Shown: piece by piece, positions 25,013 to 37,405 of the stretch
Layout: every line of letters begins with the position of its first letter
Numbering within the stretch: the first letter of the stretch is position 1
Origin: Lophius americanus
Lineage: Eukaryota > Chordata > Actinopteri > Lophiiformes > Lophiidae
Direction: 5' to 3'
DNA: 64,000 nt
Assembly: GCA_037951165.1 (NCBI GenBank)
Contig: JBBDHG010000011.1
Location: 4,243,001 to 4,307,000 of the forward strand
Notes under the pieces: generated by a model
What the model was told of the DNA's origin: nothing
Seen by the model: only the letters and a program-made list of their open reading frames with translations
The model's database searches: none
Program-made: the position numbers and the translations under genes

Positions 25013-25984
25013 CTGCCTCAAGTCATTCCACTTAATGCAGCACTGTTTGGGACTGCCAAATAAAATTTTAAAAGTTAAAGCAGTAGGTTTGAGTTAGAAA
25101 ATCAGCGGAAATTAGTATCTAAGACGGGTAATGCTCCGTTAATGAACATGAGAAAAATGTGTCCAATTTGTACTCGTCATGAAGAAAAGACTCATCTGTG
25201 TCCACAACATTCTATTATACTAGGCAGAGATGCACCTCACAAACACACACACTATTGTCAGAGGCAGCAACTCTACCCACCAGTAAACAACTTTTCCACT
25301 CTGGTCACATTGTTACACCAGTTTGCTTCTGCAACGGTTTGTAAAATATCCTCAACTGAGATACTTGGAGAACTTCGTTCATACTGCTGCAGTTACAGCT
25401 AGAACTCATGCAGCTGTATCAGTAACCATTTGATCAATTTGCTGTGTTGTTGGTATTATGGTGCCAAGGAAGAAGAATGGATGAGTTTAAAAAGAAAGTA
25501 GCTTCAGTTCTGGTGCATTAACAGATAGTGTCATAGGAGTAAGTTCATATAAATATGACGCTCTTTAAGGAGATCTGAAGTAGTTTTTCTTCAATAGAAT
25601 GAATATCTCATTCATATGGTAACGTTATGTTGAAGATATTGTGTCCTACTGTGAACTCAACAGACTCACAATTTTTAAATTTCAATTAATCTCACATATA
25701 AAAATTTCCAGTGAGAAACATTGAAAAATGTTGAGCTTCAAATTAATTTAGTTGAATGAGTAAATCAACGATTAAGGAAACATTATACACTTTATACATT
25801 ATGCACCACCTGGTGTAAAAAAATAAATAAAAAAAAGCTGACTGGATCTTTGACAGACTGAAAACACAAATCCAATACTTTGATTCCTCCTGCTGAAACT
25901 TGGGCTCATCCATCAAAATGACTTAGTTTGGCTTACATTATGTGTTGTGATGTTATTTAGAGATGGTGTATTGTGTGATGAACT
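25013..25984. other. unassigned DNA
   Basis: Nothing recognisable; only chance open frames such as 25142-25402. Confidence 0.35.
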
Positions 25985-26900
25985 ATAATTCCATGTCCAT
26001 CTTTAATCACCCTAACCTGCTGTACATCCTTCCCCTCTCAATTTCTCTGCCTCGTCGGTTCGCCAGTCCCTTTCCCTTTCCTTAGTGTCCAACCTCTCAT
26101 GCAACTCAAGGGCCTTTTGTTCAGCCTTTTCCACGTCACACTTCTCCTTGCGCCACGTCTTCTTTTACTCCTGCCTAGTTTTTTCATCATTCTACACTGC
26201 TTCTCCTTTGGCAAACATTTCCTGCATATACTCTCCTGATGCTCCTGGTTCTACCAACAAGTCTCCTTATCTTTCCTCTGTCCAGATCACAGACCTTGTA
26301 TTTTCCCTACCTCTCTCCTTTATCACTTTCTCTGTAGTTTCTGTAGTTGTCTCTCAACTCCTCATTGAAGTTCACACAACAGCCTTCCTTCTTCAGCTTC
26401 CACTATTTCATCCACTGCTCTACCTTTGCTCTTTTCCTCTTTTGTACCACCAGAGTCATCCTACATACTACCATTTGATACTGTCTTGTAGGTTCTCCCG
26501 TCACCACCACACAGCCTCCAATCTCTTTCAGATTGAATCTTCTGCTTAGGATGTAGTCCACCTGTGTGCTCCTACCTCTGCACTTATATGCCACCCTGTG
26601 CTCTTCCCTCTTGTTCAAAAATGCTTATTCAACACAGCAGTTTCCATCATTGTCACAAAATCCATAACCATGTCCTTCCACGTTCCTGTCCTTTACACCA
26701 TACCAGCCCCTCATCACCTCATGGCCATTGAATTTCGCTCCAACCACCACTCTCTCACCCATGGGAACACGCTCGATTACTTTATCCAACTCACATCAGT
26801 GATTTGGCATAGGCCTTACATTGGATGTCCTTCCTGATAAAACCCCTCTCCATTTTTCTGGGCTTGCGACCGTTACTGGAAGTACATAGTCTTCTGCCTC
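25985..26900 (-). mobile_element. RTE-clade LINE fragment, inverted copy with internal deletion
   Basis: On the minus strand it shows the same leader (ATCAGGAAGGACATCC, GTAAGGCCTATGCC) as the copy at 20436. It then jumps to the middle of the endonuclease (MGERVVVGAKFNG) and runs through KREEHRVAYK, GRSTQVDYILSRR and YQMVVCRMTLVVQKRKR to AGGTTAGGGTGATTAA. The first half of the endonuclease is missing, so it is dead. Confidence 0.8.
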
Positions 26901-26905
26901 CTTTG

Positions 26906-26955
26906 TGGATTTTGGTTTTCAGTGATGACTTCCCATCACTGAAAACCCAAATCCA
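26906..26955. repeat. 22-bp inverted repeat with one mismatch, 6-bp loop
   Basis: The left arm TGGATTTTGGTTTTCAGTGATG (26906-26927) pairs with 26934-26955 except at one base. It lies just outside the 5' end of the inverted RTE fragment. Confidence 0.85.
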
Positions 26956-28869
26956 CATCATGGTCAGCGACGCTTGCCAGTAGACATCACCCCACCTCAT
27001 CCAATGCTTCATAAAAAGAGAAGTCGGTGGTTGTTGCTGTGGGATTTAACCTCCTAATAGTTTTCTTTAAAGTTTTCCAGCAGCTTTGGTTTGTCTTGGC
27101 TTCTTCCTGGTTTGTTCTTGGACTTGTATGTATAGTTCATCATTTTTTTACTCTCCTACATAAAAAAAAAAAAAAAAAGTTTTTTTTTTGTTTTACGATT
27201 GTGATCATTATATTCTCCATATTTATTTTTTGTAATTTTGATGCTCTCAACTACCACATTTCAGCAGAACAAGTACATATTTTAGATTTGAATGCAGGTC
27301 ATGTTCTGTATCAAAATTCTGCACATTTTTGTTCATCTCAATCATTTTTGTTTTGAGATGAACAAACTCTGCTCCTACTCTCTGCTACAACTCTGCTGTT
27401 CCAATTCTGCTGCCATCTTGCATTATCCTCGAAACAGTGGGCATACACAAAAAGAACACAGGTAGAAAATGATCCATTTTTATTGATTACGATTCAATCG
27501 ATTAATGAAAAAGTTTGTACAACTCCTCCGCAAACAATATATTTAATTTGTGTCCCTTTTGTTTAAAATGATGTCTTTACATTGTGTGCTTTCATTTTGA
27601 TTGGTCTTTAAAACTGCAAACTGTCGCCCCAGTTTCATTCTCGTCTGGAAAGTCATTCTTTCTGTGTTGAGTTTTCCTCTTCTACTATTGCTTGATTGGG
27701 TCTACTGGAGGTTCTTCCTCCATTATCAACAACACATATGTTAGCTTGCTTCTTCAATCAGTACAATTGAAAAGGCGTTGACTCAGAATTGATATAGGAC
27801 CCCCGGCGATCTAGAATTGCTGGATGGCCCTTTATTCCCACTGCTGACATAGGATAGGTATATTCCAAAGATCACTGGATCTCACTAAATGTTGATGGAA
27901 CTATGGTCGTAATGTCTTAAATAATCCAGCTTGTATGCACCTTAGATGCAGTTCAACTGCACATACTTCATTCTGCATGCTGAGGGTCAGCTAAAAGAAA
28001 AGCAGGCTTTTGATTCTCTTTCTCTCTTGGGTAAGACTTTAAACATACTTTCTAAATCCACTGCTATAGCAATAAAAAAGACTGCCAAATAAAATGTGTT
28101 TTTGTGCCTGGTAGCTGCTTGTTCAACCCTACACCAATGCTCTTCAGCTGTTGCTATTTTTCCCAGAAAAAGACTTAACTGCACCACTGTCTGCCACAAT
28201 CCGTGAACAGAAATTTCTCCATTATTCATGTGTTAAATGGGATGAAAGGAACGGAGAGAGGAACTGTGTCTGAAGAACACAACCAATTAAAAAAATGAGA
28301 CCTGGCTCCCAACATCTGTCCAGTTGCATTTGACCGTTTCCGGGTTTCCTCATCAGCGAACAGAATGAGATTAAGGGATTGTACTCATTGAGCCAAGCTC
28401 AGTCTTCACTTTGAAATAAATGAAGACTCAACTGGTAGTCACTCCTCCTGGTATTGACACTGTGCATTGATTTTTTTCCCTCACCATCTAGACTGGAGTA
28501 AGTTTTCTCTGATGGGTTTGGGAGCACTGATCACATGGAACAAAAACAAAGTTTTTTCCCTCTGAAGCTGCTATCAATATCTGGAATGAATAGAAATATG
28601 AACTACTGAAATATTATACATTTTTACAGTATTTGTGGGGTCATGTTCCTCCAGCAGGGGGGGTAGAATGATTACATAGTGAACTTGACATGATCCTTTG
28701 TTATTACACTCTGAGACATTTAACATCACATTTACTTAACTTCCACAAAACTATGTTGAATAATTGGGACAAAGATTAGAGAAGTAATTAATATGGAATG
28801 ATTTAACATCTTTGTTAAATGTAAAGCCATTCCCTCATTCATTATTCCAAACTCCTTATCCCGTTCATT
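26956..28869. other. mostly unassigned DNA; A/T homopolymer pair at 27161-27190
   Basis: A run of about 17 A is followed by G and about 10 T. 28270-28440 is non-repetitive and may be conserved non-coding DNA. No gene is recognised. Confidence 0.3.
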
Positions 28870-29125
28870 CAATTAAGAAAATTGTGTTTAATTTACTTGA
28901 CACAATAAAATAGCATGTTCCAAACACACTTATTGTGTTTACCAAACTCAATTAGTACCAAACACAATTATTTTATCTCAAAACCGTACGTCGCATCACC
29001 TTAACTTAGTAATGTTGTCCTTTTAAACATAGCTTTATGACTTTATTGAACACAATTCTGAAATTCCAAAATATTTCATTCATTCAATGAAACTAATGTT
29101 TTAATCGTCAAAGAGGCAACTATTT
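28870..29125 (+). repeat. interspersed element, copy 1 (pair with 51130-51445)
   Basis: It ends CAATGAAACTAATGTTTTAATCGTCAAAGAGGCAAC-like; the other copy has CAATGAAACT, GTTTTAATTGTCAGAG and ATGCAAC in the same order. Both also carry several ACACAATTAT/GTAAACACAA words and have low GC. It is probably a non-autonomous DNA element of unknown superfamily. Confidence 0.6.
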
Positions 29126-29934
29126 AGATCTGGCAACTTCAATAAAGTAATGTAATCTATTATTTCAAAGAATGTACTGCAGTTTTAATTTAGTTCCTAA
29201 TCACTTACGTTTACATTTAGCTACATAAACGCTCCCTGATAAGAAGAATAGAACTGGTAGCATGGATATGTAATTTTCCAATTTTTCTGTTTGTACAGTT
29301 ACTCTTAAACAGATAAGTGTTTCAATTTAATGTCGATTTTCAGTGAGTATCCCACATCTACATTTTTATTGATGTCTGAGATCCATGCATCTCCTATTAT
29401 TTTCTTGGAAGGCTTTCACAACCATCTACATGGACTCAATTTCAAGAGCAAACAAAGAGCAATTATTGTTGACAGATGAGATATTATTTTGTCAATAATC
29501 TAATAGATGTAACACAAAAGGGAAAATTGAATGCTTCTTTTGATGTTTGTTTTATTTTAGATTCAAACTTTGCTCGATCTGTACTTTTATTTATAATGAT
29601 AGGAAAACCACATTCAATTTAATCCCCATGTTGGCTAAGAATATTATGAGACAGACACCTTGTTATGCCCAGTTGATGCCCATGTGACACTCAATAAACT
29701 AGAATTAGAATAGATAGACTGTTAGCTTGGTAACAACCCTAAACCATGCCATCCCTCTTCTCAATGAGACTTTGGTGTGGCATCCATTTGAAAATAGATA
29801 ATGATCCCCTGCTGTTTGTTTGTATTTTCCTGCAGTCCTATATACCTAAGAGACTGTTTTCTCTCCAACCCCAGCGTTAGATCAAAACAATATAAAACAC
29901 ACATTCCCAGAGCCAGTGGTCCAGAAATACAATA
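29126..29934. other. unassigned AT-rich DNA
   Basis: No gene or repeat recognised. Confidence 0.35.
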
Positions 29935-30240
29935 ACATGTTTCTTCTCATTCCAGCATTAATGAAGTTCATTCGTAACGGTTAAGTCTAATTCGTACAAA
30001 TTGAAAGATGAGCTCTGCATTAGCAGCGGTGAACAAGTACAATGACAACTTCATTACCATAAGTAGAACTGTGCATCATAAAAATCATATTAAAAATTGC
30101 TCCCCAAATTGCCATATTAGTTTCTTTATGGGGTAATTTCTACACTACACGCTGTAATAGAATATTTTCTTTACCCTCCAGTGCATATTAAACTCACTTA
30201 TCTTCCCCTATAAAGTCTGGCCTCCTCGAGTTTTATGGTG
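29935..30240. promoter_or_regulatory. candidate conserved non-coding element
   Basis: Non-repetitive, with CAGCATTAATGAAG, TTCATTACCATAAG and CATATTAAACTC. The GC balance is even and there is no coding frame. The call is by eye only. Confidence 0.28.
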
Positions 30241-30974
30241 AAAATGGGAAAGTTGCCTCTTTGCTTTTCAAGCCAACTTATTTACAATACAGAATTGACA
30301 CTGGCAAATGCTTCACAGTTGCAAACAGCCGTACAGGAGATTGCCACAGCGGTCGTATTTTATTTCTTATGAGAAGAAACCAAATAGATTTAACACACAA
30401 AGTACTTGCGTGGAATGAAAAGAGTGCTGGACGTAGCCCTGTGTCTGAGAGGATAGGTCATTTTTGGATGGATGAGGCATAGAGTCAAAGAACGGCAATT
30501 GTTGAGTGATAAATGAGTCAACTCTGTTTAGAAATATTCCTGTTTTTCAGCATTGTCAGTGGAATAAAGGCATCAGCACAAACGACTACTTACTGCCTTT
30601 TTCATAATTGAGACTAGACCTCCTAGCTGTGCCCCACAGCTTATCATTAATCAAGCAGAATGAATCAGAGGCGATGTGACAGCTTTGGATAGCTTTGGAT
30701 GGGGAAGGCACTTTTTCACCTGAGAGTCAGTCAACATCTACTCAAGCATGTATTCATTTGCCGATAGCGTAGGAGAATTTATCTTTTAGTTCGTCCTTTA
30801 CTCTTGATTGTATTGTTTTAACTCGTGTTTTTAAAAATAAATAATGAAAGAAGGGTTTGCTTTTGTGTTGTTTTTGGACCTGTTTTAGATACTGGTAGAC
30901 ATTAAATCCATGCTGCAGTCCACTTTATTTATCTAAAAAGCAAGGGACAGGCAGAACATTATACCTACTGTCAG
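30241..30974. other. unique DNA, no gene recognised
   Basis: 30560-30720 looks non-repetitive (TTATCATTAATCAAGC) and includes a small direct duplication of AGCTTTGGAT at 30692-30711. Confidence 0.3.
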
Positions 30975-31417
30975 GTTTAATCCTTATAACATCCATTTTC
31001 TCGTTACAATAATACTACTCAGTGGGTATGATATAGTTAGCAACACATTGAATTCTTTTTTTCCCATCAATGTTGATGGGTTAGAAAAAGACACGATAGG
31101 CAAATGTATGGATCCGAGCAACTATGTCAGGGGCCATATTGGAATTACTAGTTAACTGGGTTAGAGAATACCCAGAACTATAGAATATGTTGGTGTTTCC
31201 TGTTAAAGTGGTCAAAGGAAGGAAAGTGTTGAACCAGAGCGGAGGCTAGTATGTCCTGTCTGATCCCACAGAAGAGCCTCTGTGGCACCAATTGATTGAT
31301 AAAGCTGGTTCCAGAAGAAAGTGTCAGAAAGCATCATGAACAACAGGGTTTTTCTGACAGCAAAAAGAGGCCTTCGTTATATTAAGAAATTGGTTTCAAT
31401 GTTATGGCTGATCAATG
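30975..31417 (+). mobile_element. Tc1/mariner-like transposon remnant, copy 2, internally deleted
   Basis: The same family as 19502-19915. TTATAACATCC and CTCGTTACAATAA open it, GGCAAATGTATGGATCCGAG marks the old transposase start, AAAGTGGTCAAAGGAAGG and GATCCCACAGAAGAGCC follow, and CAATGTTATGGCTGATCAATG (31397-31417) is the right terminal repeat. The catalytic region is gone. As in copy 1, sequence between the GGTGAACC-like word and GATCCCACAGAAGAGC is missing, though the deletion edge differs. Confidence 0.8.
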
Positions 31418-31539
31418 TTTACCTCATTTCCAAGAACACAATTCTTTTAGTAACTTTAAAACCATCAACCAAAACCGTCATATCTTGGAGTTGAGAGTTC
31501 TAATGGGCTGTCAGTAGAAAAATCAATATGCTGGCAGAG
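31418..31539. other. short unassigned spacer
   Basis: Nothing recognisable. Confidence 0.4.
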
Positions 31540-32270
31540 AGCCAAATCCCATTATTGTTGAGAGAGATGTTAATTAATTATGTCATTTAATTGGATTTAG
31601 GCAGGTGCACAATGAACACCTCAGTCAGGTTGGTCAATGATGAGAAAGGCCTGAGCGTCACTCCTCTCTCTTTTTCTATTAGTAACCAGCGTGTCCCTGT
31701 CTCCTGGAATCGCTGTGCTCTTTATTGATTAATGACCCTAATTTATTACAGAGGAGAAGGCTGTAAGTTGCACTAAACATACTATTAATCAACTTTCAGC
31801 ATCAAGTTATGAGGATCTGCGTTGAAAATGCCACCAGGAATGCCAGAGTCCAAGTGGCTGTTATCCCTTGGCTCCTGTAGCAACTCCAAGGTGGTGGTTT
31901 TATCAGGAGTTAAGAGTCTCTCATTGCTCTAATACCTCCTGTCCCCGCATGACTAATGTCTCCGTGAGAAACTGAACATAATTCCTCTTGATGGAGTGAC
32001 CGCCATGTTCTTGCCACAATTCACAGTCAAGCCAAGTAGAATAATGAAACGCTCATCCATATCCTTGAAGACCATCTATTCATTTCGGAACAGGGGCGGA
32101 AAAATGCCCGAAGCTCCAAATATATCACAGATAAATCAACAATATTATATTAAGCTGAAAACAGATGGGAGGTTAAATAACTGGAGGCAAGCCCACAATG
32201 AATTTCAATTCTCACCAGTCTGCACAGCGCCATTATTCCCCACTGACTGGAGACATTTATGACACTTTAA
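31540..32270. promoter_or_regulatory. candidate conserved non-coding element cluster
   Basis: A long non-repetitive block with TTAATTAATTATGTC (31570), GCAGGTGCACAATG, TTATTGATTAATGACC (31723) and TACTATTAATCAAC. It lies between transposon debris on both sides yet contains none itself, which suggests constraint. It has no splice sites or convincing coding frame. Confidence 0.33.
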
Positions 32271-32899
32271 ATCCAGCTTTTGTTAAAAACTAGAATTGAT
32301 GATAATTTCTGCATGCAAAGCTAGTAGTTACTCCAAATGTATTAAAACCATTCAGCAGAACATTCTTTCTTCTCCATCGCAGTGTTCTGATGTGTTAAAA
32401 TCCCATGACACTCATTTTACCCAACGTATTAGCAGCATTAAATTTTAACATTTTAAAAGTTTAACTGTAAAAGACTATCAAATGTTAAGTCCTAGTCTCT
32501 TATTGTTTTTAGATTTAGTTTATATGAGCATTTTTATTTAAAGTTAAACCTTTATATTTTCACAAAGCAAGTATTTATTTCAGTTTCAATCTTAATCCAA
32601 CAAATAATGTTCTTTTTTAGCCCATAAGAGCCCAGATCAATACAGTATTTCCTTTAAGTGAAATTAAGAGGATTATATGGACCAAATTAAACACTTTTCT
32701 GATTTTTTTTTTTTGTTAAATGTTGTCCTTAGAGTCCGAGAGCTGTTATAATACTTTTGACGTTGCTGGTAATATTTCCTTAATTTGAAAATGATTGTTT
32801 TTTTGTACTTTTTTATTATACCCCTCGAAAAGTCTTGGATATTATGGGATCATCGCTAAGTCCGCCGATGCCAGATAGCTTTGTTGTTAACGCGACGAT
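32271..32899. other. unassigned AT-rich DNA
   Basis: Nothing recognisable beyond T runs; this may be the left edge of the following repeat. Confidence 0.35.
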
Positions 32900-34000
32900 C
32901 TCAAATTGTATACCCACATAGTCCTTGGTGCAAGGAAGAACTGACGTGATTTTGGGAAAAGCCAGTTTTTATATTTCTGGCACAAGGGGGAACTCGATTT
33001 CCCAAATTGTCAGGCCATATGCATCGACTCTAGGAGCTCTATCTTATATACATGATGATTGACTCCAACAGTTCATGTTTTACTCACTAGGGGGAGCTTT
33101 TTCCAAAAACAAAGACAGTTCTTAGACATATTAACTGACCATTGGTTTGATTTAGTCCAAATTGCTGCATATGAATCAACACTCAAGGCAATGTAGTCTG
33201 TAAATACCATATTTTACTCCCGTAGATTGTATTTTTACTCACTAGGAGGAGTTTTTGTTTTAAACAGAGAAAAAACTGTTTCTTGACATAACTCAAAACA
33301 TATTTCAATGATCATTTTCAGATTTTGTACCTACATAGGCCTCAGTCGGAGGAAGAACTGGAATCCTTTTGGACACCTTATTTCTATAGTTCTTCTTCTT
33401 CCACTAGGGGGAGCTTTATCTCTGAACATTTTCGGGGAATAATTTCTCAACTTTTAGTCCTGTTTAGACCTAATTTGGTGCATATGAATGGACTCGTGGA
33501 GATCTAGCTTGTATATTTTTATATTATTATTCTATTTTAATCTTATGGTTCATATTTTACTCACCGATGGGGAGTTTTTTTTTTATACAAAAATTACCGT
33601 TTTTCGTTAATAACGTCCATATTTGGCGCATATTGACCTGAAGATATCTGTCTCGTACATAGTATCGTATTTCACTGTAAGACTTTATATCTCACTCACT
33701 AGGGAGAGCTTTTTTTAATGAATAATGCTGTTTTTCAGCCATTACTTCCTACTTATTGGTCCAATTTAGTATACAGTGAATATGAATTGACTCGAGGAGC
33801 TTAATCTTTATATATATCAAATTTTACTCTAAAAGTTTATATTTAACCCACGAGCAGGAAATGTCTTCAGGAAAAACACTGTTTTTTAGGACATAACTTC
33901 ACATTTAATTTGAGGAGTTCAGTCAGGGGGATTGCTGTTACAATGCAGGCGATATACCCTTGCTGTCGGGAAGGACAGCATAGGTCTAGTTTAGGAAGCG
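32900..34000 (+). repeat. degenerate tandem element, about seven ~150-bp units
   Basis: The marker CTCACTAGGGGGAGCTTTT or a decayed form recurs at about 32978, 33085, 33237, 33401, 33559, 33697 and 33848. Most units also carry AAAACTGTTTTT-like and CATATGAAT-like words. The pair ACATAGTCCTTGGTGCAAGG / ACATAGGCCTCAGTCGGAGG (32910, 33331) supports unit homology. It ends with the same block as the 15.3-kb copy (CAATGCAGGCGATATACCC). Confidence 0.65.
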
Positions 34001-37000
34001 AGATTTCACTTTTTCATCTGAAATTCAGAACATATGTCACAATTCTAACTTTTTGGACTAGGGTTTACTACTCAAAAATTCACGAGTATATTCTCAGAAC
34101 TGGTTTTATATCAATTTGTTCTAAATTTGTCATCAGATTTGTATATAAAATGGATTTTTTTTTATCATTAGATATCATTGTTAAACAAATCATTTGATGA
34201 CATCCCCTTGGACTTCTTTCATAAATTGTTCACCTTGCATGGATTATGTTAAGGGATTTATTGATAAAATAATTGGAAGGTTAATGGATTGTGAGAGAAA
34301 ACATAACAATTCAAAGACTCCCATACTGCAGCATGCTACTGTAATCAATTACATCTCTGGAGGCAAACCCTTAAGGCTAAAGGTAATGGTAAACATGCTG
34401 ATGTCTAGTTAAGATGGGGATTTATATTCCCTGTGGGTGAGGCCTGGTGTCACACGCAGGAACAAGGTCAGAGGGAGCGTGGTCGCAGTCAGAAATAACA
34501 TGGGAAATGTCATACAAATTCCCCAAAATGGCTCCATGATACGACATGGCAGGAAGCAAGCCGATCTCTGGTGATGTGACGTTTCCTTCAAATAATGTGG
34601 AATTGTTAGATTAGTGTTTTTTTTTATTTTACCTTCATTTTTAATTTCCCGTGCTGCACTCACGTTCAGATCATTGCCAAGCCCGCCTGACTCTGAAGCA
34701 GCCCTGCAGCATGCATGGCTGAGCTGCGAAAAAAGAAATGTCCCATGATGATCAGGAACAATCCACAGGTTTGTCAAAACCTGGCAGAATCTCTGGCTCG
34801 AGCAATAGCACCTTGTAAGACTGAGGTACTCAATCAGGGGAGTGCTGGAGTGCCCGACCAGGTTTAGAGTGGTGATTACTGTGGCACGGCTGTCCAAAGC
34901 CACTGAAATGCTCCACCTCGCCGCAGGAGGCCCTCTGACATTCAAGCCTGCATTTTCTGAATCAGTCTTGAGTGATTAGGGCAGCGACAGGCAAAAGGAC
35001 AGATCAAACAATTATTCCTCCTCACCCTCCTCTCTATCCTTTTGACATGTGGCAGAGCAGGAAGACTGCGGCTCGGAATTTAAGAATTTTAAATTCATTT
35101 TTAAAGAGACTGTGAATACACACGTCTTTTTGAAGTGAAAGGTCAGCTGGGAAACCAACCCCCCCCCCACAAAAAAAACAAACATCAAATCCTTATCCGA
35201 GCAGGACTGTGAGGTGTAAATAAAAGGGTCATGCAAAAAACAATATGCTGCTAATCCCTTTGTATTAGGGGTAAATAAAACCATTCAGAGGCTGGGTATT
35301 AAAAAGGCGGACTGCCTATCGCTATTGCTGTACGTTACAAAAAAAACAAACGACTATGGATCAACAAAAACTCATGCCCCTCAGCATTCTGAATAATATT
35401 TACATAACATTTAACTGCACCGTTGCCTCTTTTCTTGTTCGCCGCTGTGCCGTCTGAGCTGCAGGGACAAACAGCAGTAAAAATTAGTCAGCGTGAGCAA
35501 GGGAGAGCGAGTACAGTATGTGTCAGAGCACAAGAGGGCAGTGTAAAATCCCTCTGACAATCCTCCATCCCAGTAACTCGCCTCCCACCTGAAACAACAG
35601 CCATAAAACCTGCTGTAGGCTGCCAATCTCCAAAGGCTGTGTTCTTCCATGAGGTACAGGCCAGAGATCTGATTACAGAGGGAAAGCTGGAGCTCACTCC
35701 GCTTACAAGAGACGGGGTTGACGGTCGTTCAGCAGGGACTCCACTTTGATCTTAGAGGAGAAGACTTCTGCATCTGCATGGATGTGTTTTCAGACATAAC
35801 AGCAAACAGCAATGGCAAATGAATAAAAAGAAGAAAGGGGAACAAGATATCCTCCTATTTCCTCTCTGCTAATGCTAATGCTCACATTCATTCTTTGAGA
35901 AGATTAGCGCAGAGAAGATTATGGGTAATGAGTTGAAAAATGTAAAAGTCAAGGAATATTCATAGCGCAGCTTGCTGTGAATGACTCTGCCCTCTGCAGA
36001 GCTCTCGCCCACGATTGAGGAGATGGAATATTAGTACAGTGCACCTTTCTGCTGTTGAAAATAACTTAATCATTTATATTATCTTTAGTCATAGCTTAAA
36101 ATCGTTGCAATGCTGAATGTGTAATGAATAAAAGCGTCGGGTGAACTAAAGCGAGGAGGAAATTACATGTTCTACTGAAAAGCTTAACAATACGAGTCTT
36201 ATATTTAGATTTACTCATCAAGGTTCTGAGATTAAGTGATCTGAAACTTTTCTGAGAGATTTCCCTTCATATCATAGCAGTGTGAATCTCTCAACCAACT
36301 CTATACTTTGCCACAGCAAAAAAGGGGTTTGTAAGGTCCATTATCAATTTAGCCAAGTGACACCTGATGAGAGGGACTATAGCTCTCATTGAGCTGGACA
36401 GAGTTGCTGGGGAGAGGGACGTCTGGAATAGCTGGCTGCCCAGAGACCTGACCCCGTATAAGGGGAAGAAAATGGAATGGAACTCCCTGATTAGCACAAA
36501 ACATTTTTGAAAAGAAAAGATAATCCTTACAACACATACATTACAGAGCTGTGACCTTAGTCTCTGATTCTTTTTTAAATTAACACTAACATATGTTGGA
36601 TTTAAAGTGTTTTCAAACTATCAAAAATCCATAAATTAATCACAGAGCCACTATTGTCATCATGTTGTAAGGATTAAACAGCTTTGAAGCTCTGATTGAA
36701 CTGAGAGTTTTTGTTGCTTCTAATTTCTTCTTTAATTCTCTCACTTTGCTTTTAGCTGCATTGCTGTTACATTTACACCAAAATTCGTTTCTTTTTCTGC
36801 CATATTAATATAAACCACCTCCTGTTCACAATGAAAAAATTATATTATTTGATATTAATATTTTACGGTAGTTAGGTATTGCCTTTAAAACAGGACTGCT
36901 GAACATATAAGTTATATAAGTTTAATTGACTGATATTTGCATTCATCATTTACATTGTTTTTGTTATTGTTATTATTTGGGAACTGGATGACATTTGAAA

Positions 37001-37229
37001 TAATCTCACACGCCCCCCTGCAGTACTCTTAAGTACCCATAGGGGTGAATGTACTCCATTTGAAAATCAGAGCTGTAGATTAACCCTTTGCTGTCTTGCT
37101 CAACTGGTTGGTTGAGCAGATTTGATTCTTTGTCCTTATGAAAAATATGTAACACCTGACTGGACCTGTTTATAATATGGTCCAGAAGATAGCTGCACTC
37201 ACGAAAAGATAGTTTGAGGTAACTATATA
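34001..37229. other. unique DNA, no gene recognised; several CNE-like stretches
   Basis: 34190-34480, 35500-35760 and 36290-36490 are non-repetitive and moderately GC-balanced. A minus-strand frame of 178 codons (34409-34945) has no family resemblance. A C tract lies at 35160-35169. Confidence 0.28.
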
Positions 37230-37405
37230 TTTGTTTTATATAGTTATTATTTTATTTTTTTATTTTTATATAGTTATTATTATTATTATTATATTATTTT
37301 ATTTTTTTATTGAGGCCCTTATCTGCTTTTACTTTGTCGCACTTTGAGATTTGATCCAAATGTAAAGTGCATTATAAAGTAAATGTATTATTATTATTAT
37401 TATAA
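37230..37405 (+). mobile_element. 3' tail of a LINE-type retroposon with (TTA)n
   Basis: It has the layout of a fish L2/Rex-type tail: a T-rich lead, CACTTTGAGATTTGATCC, TAAAGTGCATTATAAAGTAA, then (TTA)n at 37386-37402. The family name is uncertain. Confidence 0.5.

Noticed and set aside
26085..26549. 154-codon plus-strand frame
   Set aside because: It is the antisense shadow of the inverted RTE fragment on the minus strand.
34409..34945. 178-codon minus-strand frame
   Set aside because: The longest frame outside transposons, but I see no domain, no family resemblance, no splice or promoter context and no second coding piece nearby.
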